DNA of 64,000 nucleotides from Begonia masoniana (lineage: Eukaryota; Streptophyta; Magnoliopsida; Cucurbitales; Begoniaceae). The notes under the pieces are model-generated. The model made no database searches and was not told the DNA's origin. It was given only the letters and a program-made list of their open reading frames with translations. Position 1 is the first letter of the stretch. Each line of letters starts with the position of its first letter. The stretch is taken from assembly GCA_022432975.1 (NCBI GenBank), contig CM039511.1, forward strand, positions 24,481,153 through 24,545,152, given 5' to 3'. Below, piece after piece: positions 1 to 9,420 of this stretch. The translations under genes and the position numbers were made by a program.

Positions 1-705
1 TGGGACCCATCAACTTTAACTAATGCACACAAACATCAACTAATGCACACAAATATCAACTAATTAACATCAAGCAGTTCAGCAATTGCAAAGCAAAAAA
101 AAAAAAAACACAGAGAAAATCACTGAAAGAAAACAATTTGAAGAAACTACAGGAGAAATCAACCTTCGTGAAAATCCACCCCCGGCGCAAATGAAACAAG
201 CGCTTACCTTAATCGGACGTTGGTGACTCAATTAGTCCTTCAGTCTGACGAAGACAGGCACGGTGCTGTGATGTGAGGTGCGAGCAGAGAGAGTGGTTGG
301 GGCTTGGGCGTCGAGCGACTGTGAAGTGCGAGATGAGAGAGACAAAGAGTGGCTGGGCTTGGCGTCGGCAATGGGGGCTCGGCGTCGGCGATGGAGGCTC
401 GGCGATGGGCGACTGCGTAGGGTTCGCACTTTGCAAAGAGCGAAGTTTGCTCTGAATCTCTGATTTTCGAAGAGTGAAGACCGAAGAGGTGAAGACCACG
501 AATTTCACAGAGAGGAATAGATAATTAATTCGGTTCGGTGTTTTTCGGGTTTGTCTCACTAAACTCGAAAACCGAACCAAATTTTTCTGTTCTCCTACAA
601 AAAAACTGAATTTTGATTTTTTAAAGTGCAAAACCACCCAGAGCCGGACCAAATTTTCGGTTCCAATCCAATTCTTCGGTCCAATCCGATTTTTGCTCAC
701 CCCTA
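1..705 (-). mobile_element. hAT-like transposon terminal segment (partial)
   Basis: Read on the minus strand, the segment starts at 705 with TAGGGGTGAGCAAA, a form typical of plant hAT (Ac-like) terminal inverted repeats. Subterminal CGGTTCGGT/GGTTCCAATCC-type repeats follow between 530 and 690, then a GC-richer first-exon-like stretch and a good splice donor near 201 (AAG|GTAAGC on the minus strand). The other terminus is not in the window, so the 8-bp target duplication cannot be tested. A 163-codon frame on the minus strand (209-700) is repetitive and resembles no protein I know; I read it as 5' leader sequence, not as a gene. A 20-bp unit (AACTAATGCACACAAAYATC) occurs twice at 18-57. Confidence 0.5.
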
Positions 706-1612
706 TTTGGTTATAGGAATGAGAGGGTAAATTTGGAAGAAATTAAGGTAGGTGGTGATGGACCAGTAGGAAATTAACACCTCATTTTTTCTTCCTTGAG
801 AAGCTATCCAATCGATCAAACTTTTCCTTCAGCAGAGTCCCTCTCCTCTCCCACACAAGAGCTCTCTTCTCTCTTTCTCTATGAAGCTCTTCCCCTCTTT
901 GGTGAAACTCTCCCATGAAAGGAAAGGAAGAAAACCCCCACCCTCACGATTATTCCCCTCTTGTGCCCGAGCTTTCATCTTTCTCTCTCTCTCTCTCATT
1001 TGATTTCCAGAAGAGAAACAGTGCGCCAATGTATTTTTCTCCCCTCCTATGTTTCGATTTTAGAAGGAGAAAATCCACGCCACCACTATCGGTTCTAGGT
1101 AAGGATTTTTCTCCTTAATGGGCTTTCAATTTATGGCGTAAGAATGCGAGATTGTAGTTGGATTTTGTGGGTTCAATGGATCGGATGTTTGATACATGGA
1201 ATTTTAGACGTGTTGCTCAACCTTATTTTTAGATGTTGTATAATAATGGTGTATAACATGTTGTGATTATTGGGATTGTGCAAACTGGAATTTTAGGCAT
1301 ACTTCAGTTCTGTGATTTTGGGTATCATTGAATTTAAGATCTATCAAACTTAGAGGTTTCGGTTGCTACATTGTGGAATTTCTGGACTTGGATTGTTTTG
1401 ACTTAAATCTAGTTGAATTTAGAGGATTGGGACGAAATTGGCTTGTTGGATTGTAATTGATTCAAATGATTCCAATTGAGTTGTTAAAAATAATGGTATC
1501 TTCATTGAACAATCTTTGGTATATAATGGATTGCTTGAATTGAGTTAGGTTTGGTTATCTTGGATGGGGAGATTTCAATTTTTGGTGTTAAATTACGAGT
1601 TTGGAAACCTAT

Positions 1613-4321
1613 TGTAACACCTGTTTTACGGGTTTTGAATTTTGCGCGCAATGACAATTTTGTAAATAATCGAAATATGTATGTTTTACGAACCGAGAGT
1701 TTTAATGGAATCCTTATAATTAATATGAATTTTGAGAGAATTATGGGAATTTAAGAAATTCAAAACGAGATATAATGCTTAAGTTTCCGATTTTGACCCT
1801 ATGGAGATTTAATTCGTAGAATTAGCAAAATAAATCCATTTGACGAATGAAAGGTTTTATTAGGACCCTAGGAATAAATTGGAATTATTGGTAAAATAAG
1901 AAAGTTTTAGAGAAACCGAACCGATAGTCGAACCATAGGACAAACGGAGATCGAAGCCGAAGGGAAATTTCGTAAATCGACAAGCCAAATTAACTTAAAT
2001 GCCAAAAACCCTCTATTTTTACACACTTGAACATTTCTCTTCTTCTCCTCTGGCGATCCATTTCTCCCTACGCCTCCCTTCCACGGTTTCTCCCCCTTTT
2101 CTTCATTGATTCTTCCTTCAATCGCTCGGGTTCTTCACGTTTTCTTTTTCCCTTGTGATTCTAGGTAAGAATCTATGGTTTTTCAGCTTTAGATAGTGAT
2201 TTTCAGAGGTTTGAACGTTTAGGGTTTCATAGGAATTTCGTAGAAATAGTTGGGTTTTGCTAGGAAACGTTAGAAAATAACTTTGTTAACGTTTATTGGG
2301 CGAAATAATGGATGATTTGGGCGTTTGTTTTGAAAAAATTGGTTATGGAGCTTTGGAAAACCTCCATTAATGGAGTTTGAGGATTGTGAGCGTAAGTTGT
2401 TCGATGAAATTCCCAAGAGAGATTTATTAGAGTTTTAGGAAATTTCCTTTAGTTAGGAGTTTCGTAAATTTTCAAAAATTTATGTTTAGGCTCGATTTTA
2501 ACAAAGGATGCTATGAATTGATTTAGGTGACCAAGCTCGAGACGAGGAGCTCGGTGTGCACGGGACGTGAGGTAAGTTCTCGTGACTTACTCTGGCCGAT
2601 TGGCCTACACCATATATCGAAATTTGTGTTGAGAATTGTTCGTGCTTGGTTTGTTTATTTGTTTTGGTTGTTTTTATAGGTTAAGTATTGTTATGTTTTG
2701 ATGGTATTGGTAGCGTTTTGATGGTATTCACGTTATATATGTTATATTGTGCATATTGAACTGTTCACACATCATGGTTTTCTAAACGTCATGAAAAATG
2801 AATTTACGCATGAATTTCAAAGAGAAAGAATTGCATGCATGAAATGACAAGTAAAGTTTCATAGTAAACAACACATGGCATGAGGTTATCGGGGATGAGG
2901 TTCAGACCTGGTGTTCCTGTGGTGAGCAGGTTTTCCTCCCTTCAGATGGTGTGGGCTGTCTAACTGCTTGACGTGCCCTATCTATCTGTCGAGCATTTCC
3001 GATAACCGTAGACTGACACGTACTGATATATTAAATGACATGGACAGTTTTCTTAGCATTGAGCATACATGATCATGCATTGGTATTTACGTAGAATTTA
3101 CTGAGATTTTTATCTCATAGGTGTATTTATGGTGTAGGTGACTACGAGCAAGGTGAGGACGATGTCCCTCCACCTGACGAGCCTGCAGCTTAAAGGAGGA
3201 TGTTCGTGGGAGCGACCGGTGTAGTCGATGCGAGCACGACCCGTGGGGAGCATAGGTTATGTGTTTTTGGATTTTGGGATAAAATGGGTTGATGGGTGAT
3301 GATATTTTGATGAAATGTATAGAAAAACATATTAGGATGTTTGGTATCTGGATAGGTTGAAAATTGATGTTTTGATGATTTTTTGATAGCTTCCGCTATG
3401 TATGGATAGTTTTGATGAAAATAGATAGGATATTGATGTTAATGTGTATTTGGGTGAATATAGAAGATTGTGGAATGTTTTGATGAAATAGAATAGATTT
3501 TGGATGAGTTTTGGTGATTGGAAAATAGGTGTATGGTTTTAAGTTGAAATCGAAGTTTTGTGTCGTGATTTGATGATTTAGGTTGGATGTTCGGGTTTTG
3601 GATGTGTAATTTAGTTGGTTTATCGATGGACGTTTTGATAATGAAATTTGAAGTGTGTATTAGGTGAAAATTTGAAGAAAAATGGCAAAGGGGGTAGAAA
3701 AAGGGGCAAGGAGGCGTGGGTGGTGCGCTGGTCGGGCACCGGAGGCGTGCTGGGCATATGCGCGCGCGGGGCACGCTGGGCGTGCGGTGCGCGCGCCCAG
3801 GATACGCCCATCCCGATCGATCGCGCCCGAGGGGCGATCGATTGGCATTTAAGGGTCGTTTTAAGTCAGAAAACAGAGAGGGCCCGATCGATCGGCCTTA
3901 TGTCCCGATCGATCAACGATGAAGATCGTTTTTAAGTCGGAATCCAGAGAGGGCCCGATCGATCGGCCTTATGTCCCGATCGATCGTCGCCACACTTGAC
4001 CCCCAACGTGATGTTTTCAAAAATTGACTTTTCAAAACACGTTTTAACCCGACCTTTTACGATACTTTTTAAATGTATTTTACGAGCGATCCTCAAGCAT
4101 TTTAAAGGATTTTAAGAACCCAAATGTCTAGATATGGATTGAAAGCCCGATTCCGTTCTCTAATTATTAAACGAATGAAAAGGAAAGGAAACAAAAAATG
4201 CAATGAAAGAAAAAAAAGAAAAAAATTTAAGTGAGAACGGGCGAGGGTAATACACATGTACGTATGTATGGACGCACGACATAGGTCTTGACGGCATCAA
4301 CGCAGAGTCGGGGTCGTCATA
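1613..4321 (+). mobile_element. Solo gypsy LTR 'LTR-A' with CCTAT target duplication
   Basis: It starts TGTAACACCTG and ends GGGTCGTCATA, and is flanked by CCTAT at 1608-1612 and 4322-4326. Length is 2709 bp. It is related to the LTRs at 50664-55742 and 56483-58318: shared opening, TTCTAG|GTAAGAATC near 2163, a donor-like stem-loop GTAAGT...ACTTAC at 2572-2590, GGCCTACACCATA at 2602-2614, and acceptor-like TATGGTGTAG|GTGACT at 3137. A 124-bp hairpin-bounded module lies between donor and acceptor. The stretch 3710-3990 is CpG-rich with several CCGATCGATCGG-type palindromes. Confidence 0.9.
2884..3007 (+). repeat. Hairpin-bounded module inside LTR-A
   Basis: The module opens with GGTTATCGG (2884-2892) and closes with its exact complement CCGATAACC (2999-3007). 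A homologous module at 57786-57911 keeps both arms (GGTTATCGG and CGATAACC) and internal blocks such as GGTTTTCCTCCCTTCAGATG. Keeping both arms suggests a constrained RNA or DNA structure. It lies inside the putative LTR intron (2572-3137). Confidence 0.7.
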
Positions 4322-5383
4322 CCTATATTGTTAATTATTAAATCGAAGCATGAAATTGGCTATGTTGGGTTGGTGGTGAATTTTGAAGTAGGGACTCATT
4401 ATGCACCTTGTTATGTTGGTTTGATTTAAGTTAATGATTTGAGTTAAGGTTATGAATTTTGGTTGAGGTTGTGTTTGGAATGTTAGGTTATGGGTATTGA
4501 TTTTCAGAGCTTTTATGCTATAGGGTCTCAAGTTAAAGAAAGTTAACGAAATTTGTTTAATTACTAAGGACCCGAGGTAAGTATGCTATGCATGTGTTTT
4601 GCTGTTAAGGCCTACATCACGAAATGCTAGGTTTTATGTGTATGCTTTATGCTTGAATCTCATGTCATGCATCATGTTTTAGTAAATGCATGAAAATAAT
4701 TTATGCATACGATTTTCATGAAATGTTATGTATGTACGAATGAACGAAACAAACAATCAGGTATGCTTCAAAGGAAGTAATTCGCCCTTCGTCGATTATG
4801 AGAATTTATGCTTTGGAGGTATTGATCGCCCATCCATTGGCACTTAGATAACAACATTGGTTAGGTTTTAGTTACTCATAGTTTGAATTTCGTGATGTAG
4901 GTGACGAGCTAAACGGTGAGTTTCACGAACCTGTCAAAGAGGAAGACGGAAGTAGTTGATGGCTGGATTTCCAGCGGTGGACTTGGGGGTTGTTTGGTGA
5001 TTTTGACCGTGGTGGCATGTAAATGTTTTGGGTTAGTTTATACACATTTTTTGTTTTAAATTACGTGTAAAGGAATTTGATAGGTCTTAAATGTTTTGAT
5101 TGGTCGGATTTGGTGTATGACATGTTTTGATAGATTTTAAATGGGGATGATATGTTTTTATTGAAAGATGTAAAGATTGGTTTTCAATTTTTATGAATTG
5201 ATGTTTGGTTGGAAAATTGAGAGATTTGGTTTCGGTTTTAAAGTTGAAGTTTCAAATATATTTTGGAATGAAACTAGATTGTTTGGTTTAGTATGAAAAT
5301 TTGGATTATTCAGGGAGGAAGAGAAGAAACAGGGAGGAAATGATAAATCAGAGGAAGGGGAAATGGATCGCCCCAGGGGGAGC

Positions 5384-5533
5384 GACCAATCGCCCTAGGG
5401 GGGGGGCGAATTGCATCGCCTATCCAGAGGATGAGCCGATGTATCGCCCTAGAAAGGCGACCAATCACCCCAGGGGGAATTGCATCACCCATCCAGAGGA
5501 TGAGGCAATGTATCTCCTCATAGAGGGGCGATC
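5384..5533 (+). repeat. 75-bp tandem duplication of ATCGCC-rich box near the end of LTR-B
   Basis: GACCAATCRCCCYAGGGGG occurs at 5384 and again at 5459, a 75-bp period. Both copies contain an ATCCAGAGGATGAG block. It lies about 250-400 bp from the LTR 3' end, where related LTRs carry GATCGATC hairpins. Confidence 0.75.
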
Positions 5534-5786
5534 ATTCGCCCCTGCTTAATGAGCAAACAGTGTTCAAAAAATGTTTGGCAATTTTCAAACAGTGCCCACT
5601 TAAAAAAATAAAATAATAAAATATGTTTTTTTTTGGGTTTAATGTTTCAACTCGAGTTTTAACGAAGGGCTTTAAACGCGTAACAAGTCTTTCACTACGT
5701 ATTTCAATCGATTGTTTCTAGTCAAAAGAAAATTTTAAATTTTTACCAATTTTGAAGGACAAAAAAAATGAGGGTCGTTACAGAAC

Positions 5787-6220
5787 CCGACTATCCTCTC
5801 ATCTTCATGCATTTTTAGGTTCTCAAATCTTGCAGTTAGCATTTGCATTTTTGATAACTTAAGAGCCGGCGTTCCTTCATAAGTTGTCTGGAGAATCTCC
5901 AATGCCCTTTTGGCTTACTCACACGTAGAGATGAGTCTGAACTAAATAAGATCAACTTCATTGAAAATAGTGTTAAGTGCCTTTGAATTACTGTTTGCCA
6001 ATGTATCTTCCGTTACCGACCAACTTTCTTTAGACTTGGAGGATGTGACACCCTCTTCATTGGTAACCATTGGAGGATTCCATCCTGTCAAAATGGATCA
6101 CCAAGACTTTTCATCTATGGCTTTGATGAACGCTCTCATCCTAACCTTCCAATAAGCATAATTACTTTCATCCAATAGAGGTGGATGCATTGTTGAACCT
6201 CCTTCCTTCATAAAGTCCAT
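5787..6220 (-). pseudogene. Ty1/copia gag remnant (UBN2-type), three in-frame stops
   Basis: A single minus-strand frame starting at ATG 6220 reads as the N-terminus of a plant copia gag. It begins MDFMKEGGSTMHPPLLDESN, continues NYAYWKVRMRAFIKAIDE, and then a K.LEILQTTYEGT..LK-type helix follows. This is the UBN2/gag-polypeptide family, which forms the capsid of copia particles. The frame is continuous but interrupted by TGA, TAG and TAA codons. It is cut off at 5787 by the insertion of LTR-B. The primer-binding site and 5' LTR lie upstream (to the right) in the correct order. It cannot be functional. Confidence 0.82.
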
Positions 6221-6273
6221 CGCACAAACACTACGATCTTGTCCCGAGGATCCTGCTTAAGAAACAGAAACGA

Positions 6274-6288
6274 CTTGCTCTGATACCA
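6274..6288 (-). other. Copia primer-binding site
   Basis: On the minus strand this reads TGGTATCAGAGCAAG, the form usual in plant LTR elements and matching the 3' end of initiator tRNA-Met. It lies two bases from the LTR end (...CTTTCA). Confidence 0.85.
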
Positions 6289-6290
6289 AT

Positions 6291-7296
6291 TGAAAGATCG
6301 TGATTAGATACACGGTGTTCTAATGGGTTGGAACACTAGGTGAGACACATATAATAAACGCGATGATAGACAATATAAAAAATACAGAAAGTAAAGAGAT
6401 AGGAGGTTGGTAACGCAGTTCGGCAATTGCCTACATCTGCGGGGCCACGCCCAAATATAAAAACAATTCACATAGTTTACAAAGTTACAAGACACTCGAT
6501 CTAACAGAAACCAAGACTCCCTCTTATCTTTGTCACCGCCTCTTCCTTACTTCTTCAGTGAATCTGTTTTTGCGAGCTCCCCTCGTCTTGAGATCGATCC
6601 CTTCATGAATCTAAACGTGACAAGATCCTCTTGTTGATGATGACTCCTCTCGGAATCCGTGTATAGCAAGATCCCATTGCCCACGATCAGAACTCCTCCC
6701 GAGTTCCAAGCAACCTCCTCCCGAGACTGAGATTTAAAAGAATATCATAAGGATTGCACCTTTTACACCGTTTGTAACACCAACCGTTGTCGTCGGATGC
6801 AATCAATCAACACACTCAGATAACAATGAATTCTAACCATAAACAGAGTGTGTAAACATTCATTAAATAACTGAATGAATAATCACAAACTCATACGCCG
6901 AAACGTTAGGGAGAGAAAGAAAAACTTGTGGCACAAGCAATTTTTGGAGAAGAATCAATAAACCGCCCAAAACATTCTGTGAGAGAAAATATCATTTTCA
7001 ACAAATTTTTCTATTTTTACTTCAAATATTTTATCCAAATAAATATGCACAGAAGAAGGAAACCGAATCCACGAAATTCGGATCTGTGACATCGGTTGTG
7101 ACATTTATGGAAAGTCCGATCCACAAATCAGGAAAAACGCTAGCAACAAATCTAGAACAAATCTCTTAGTTGCTGTGATCATGTATCTTGCCATAATCCA
7201 TTTTAACAAAATTACAATCTTCAAATTAGCTTTCCAAAATAATAACTTCCCATAATACCGTGATAACTTGCTCTCCAAGTCCAAAATATAAATAGA
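6291..7296 (-). mobile_element. Copia 5' LTR (outer boundary unresolved)
   Basis: The LTR 3' terminus (minus strand ...CTTTCA) is fixed by the adjacent primer-binding site. The sequence to the right is AT-rich and noncoding. I could not find the TG start with confidence; the true edge may lie anywhere before the Mutator-like element at 7306, or the element may have inserted within the LTR. The span is therefore an upper limit. Confidence 0.5.
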
Positions 7297-7305
7297 TAAA
7301 TATAG

Positions 7306-7951
7306 GGGAAGTTACCAATTATGACAACGAAGTATACATTTTTTTACGTGAAACTTTAAAGTATCAAATTTAACAATCCAAACGTTAAACTATCAAAAAC
7401 TTAACAAAACAAACCCTACCATCTATCTAAATTGCGTTTGGTATCCATTTTGGCCATATAACAGACAGATGGAAAAAAATAGCGTCCGTCCATTTTAAAA
7501 CTTTTGTCGTATACCGAACAGACGTTTAAAAATAGAGTCCATCCAGTACATACGGACACACGAAAGTTCGTCTGTCCATACCTAAGTTTGTTGTGGCAGT
7601 CGACGCGTAGGATCGGACAGACTCTTTATTTAAGCATCCGTCTATTATTATGTATGTCCTTCCATTCGTTTTAAGGCATTTTATAAATGGACGGACGTTC
7701 TAAATTAGGGCGAGAACGAAAAGACGCTTAAATACAACATCCATCCATTCTCGTAATTTATATTGCTCCAGCGGCTAAAATCTGACATTTCACCGTGCCA
7801 AAAAATGATTTTCTCTCAACCATCTTGCAAAATTTTTGCAGATTTGTGACCGAAAAATGCTTCAGGTAATAGTTTTCTTCATTCTGATTGATTTAGTTCA
7901 ATTTTTATCGTAAAAAATCAACTCAAAAATTTGAGCGCTATTTGAAACTGT
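7306..7951 (+). repeat. MULE left terminal inverted repeat
   Basis: This is the inverted counterpart of 24271-24932. Matching landmarks include GAAGTATAC near the tip, GTCCGTCTG/CGGACGGAC-type repeats, TTGTTGTGGCAGTCGACGC, and the inner end TTTGAGCGCTATTTGAAA. Divergence is visible throughout, so the insertion is not recent. Confidence 0.88.
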
Positions 7952-8041
7952 ACGCTAGGGCTATTTACTAGACAGACACTCTTTTCAGAGCATCTGTCTG
8001 GTATAAATTTTACTGGACAGTCTCACTGAAATAATGTTCGT

Positions 8042-8801
8042 ATGGTAAACATTGCAGTCGTGAAGACAGTTTCAAATGGGTTAGAAATTGTGAGTTATTT
8101 CAAGTTATTTGAGACTAATTTCAAAAATTCCCAAATTGCAGAATATATAGAAATGGTAGACAGAGACAGATTGACTGTTAGACGAAAGTTTACCCTGAGT
8201 CGTGCACCTTTAACTTCACAAGCTGGATCCTCAAACTAGCTAGAGAGGCTGCCGCTGCCTCCATTTGCAGTCGGAGTTTTTGTCGACTAAACTTTATAAT
8301 TAGCATTGTCGAGAGTAATTCGACCTGGACTTGTTACACCGCTAGGTTACGTTGTCGAAGACTGTGGACTTTACAGGTTGGAAGTCCTTGCAAATCAAGG
8401 AGATGTTCGACAGAATCGGCCTCCAAGGAGTGTATAATCTACAGGGCAAAAGCTGTGATAGAATTGTTCGCTTATTCTATTAGAACATGAGCTGGTTCGG
8501 GAGGCCCAGAATTATAAAGACTTACATATTGGGTAAGGAGATTGTCATTACATCAGAAACTATCAATCGGTTGATCGGGTTTGCCGCAGAAGAGGCGGAT
8601 AGATACTATCATGTCCAACGTAAGTGTCTCATTCTCGAAACAGTCGAGGAATTAGAGTTCATTAGACAAATTCATCAGAACTCTGACATTGTGCAGTTCA
8701 TTAAGCCAGAAGCGAAAGACTTGAATGTAAAAGCTAGCGTTGTCCACAACCTATTGTCACACACCATTCTATTGCATGTTGGACATAAAGATCACTTTTA
8801 A
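8042..8801 (+). pseudogene. Degraded plus-strand frame inside the MULE (possible plant-transposon-protein or captured fragment)
   Basis: The clearest part is 8487-8801 (104 codons), with VITSETINRLIGF near residue 30 and VHNLLSHTILLHVGHK near the C-terminus. A stop lies one codon before its first ATG, and upstream frames (8042-8239) are separated by stops, so any gene is broken. The pattern (a GKEI..S.ETIN-like core, then a helix with an H-H-G-H run) resembles the 'putative plant transposon protein' domain often found in plant repeats. That family call is weak and from memory. It runs opposite to the transposase remnant, converging on it near 8785-8801. It could be a captured host fragment. 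Confidence 0.4.
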
Positions 8802-8989
8802 CAAATTTGATATCAAAGTTTTTTTTCAAAGCATAATCTCGTACTTTGTCTCTGATGGCCTTTAAAGAACTATATTGTCTACTCAGAGTAAAATCTCTTG
8901 ACTTTTCTACCTTTACTTGTATTCTTTGCGCCTCGTCATCATCTGAATTAAACAGTTCTCGAAGCCATCATCTAAGGTTTGTGAGATTA
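8785..8989 (-). pseudogene. MuDR-type transposase N-terminal domain remnant (left part)
   Basis: The minus strand encodes LRELFNSDDDE, then LKAIRDKVRDYALKKNFDIK and FVKSD. This matches the Mutator transposase N-terminal DNA-binding region, where an acidic DDDE-like stretch precedes 'F.s...lr.avr.YAlk..fd.kfvksd'. A stop codon lies just upstream of the LREL block. The reading continues from 23897-24021 across the gypsy insertion. The zinc-finger and catalytic parts that should follow are absent; the plus-strand frame takes over instead. The MULE therefore lost most of its transposase before or during capture of that sequence. Confidence 0.62.
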
Positions 8990-9420
8990 AATACTTTAAC
9001 ACCTGAAAAATTTCCTATAACGTGCATAGCCTTTGATTGGTTAAGTAATGAGAGTTTAAATGTTATTTAAGGGTTATACTACATATAGAAATGAGAGAGT
9101 GATTTTGGAAGGGAAATTGTGAGAAACCTAGATTTAAGTGTTAGAAAATTTTAAGTGAACAAAAAGTGAAAGAAAGGAGGTCTTTCATGTTGGTTTTAAG
9201 AGAGAAATAGAAGGAAGGTCATTTTATAAAATTGGAAAGCTTGGTGGAAAAGTCAAAAAGGTTAAAAAGATTGTTTTTAAAAGGAGATGAATTGAAGGGT
9301 TGAAAGACAATTACATTGTCTTCTTCCCTTTCGTCCTTCGTAGGGCAGCCATAGCTAGGGTTCTTCTCCTTCTCTTCGTCAAGTGTTGCAAAGTTTTAAG
9401 GTAAGCTTTTATGGGGTTTT

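Larger units (their letters stand above)
706..5781 (+). mobile_element. Gypsy-type LTR 'LTR-B', split by nested solo LTR-A
   Basis: Two blocks (706-1612 and 4327-5781) read as one sequence once LTR-A and one copy of its CCTAT duplication are removed. The right end, GAGGGTCGTTACA at 5781, is a standard 3' LTR terminus and abuts copia gag sequence. The left end is hidden by the hAT-like segment. Internal landmarks match the other LTRs here: a first donor-like site TTCTAG|GTAAGG at 1099, a second donor GAG|GTAAGT at 4577 followed by GGCCTACATCACG, and an acceptor-like TGATGTAG|GTGACG ending at 4900. The last 500 bases carry ATCGCC-rich repeats. No second LTR, primer-binding site or coding region is attached, so it is probably a solo LTR. 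Confidence 0.72.

Noticed and set aside
209..700. 163-codon minus-strand frame as a gene
   Set aside because: It overlaps the hAT-like subterminal repeats, is low in complexity and matches no family; better read as transposon leader.
829..1118. Pyrimidine-rich stretch followed by CTAG|GTAAGG as the 5' exon of a host gene
   Set aside because: The same arrangement recurs near 2100-2165, 51060-51232 and 56890-57050, always early in an LTR, so it is an LTR feature.
6274..6288. tRNA gene suggested by GCTCTGATACCA-type sequence (also at 46198, 47728, 58715)
   Set aside because: These 12-15-bp matches are primer-binding sites next to LTR ends; no cloverleaf surrounds them.
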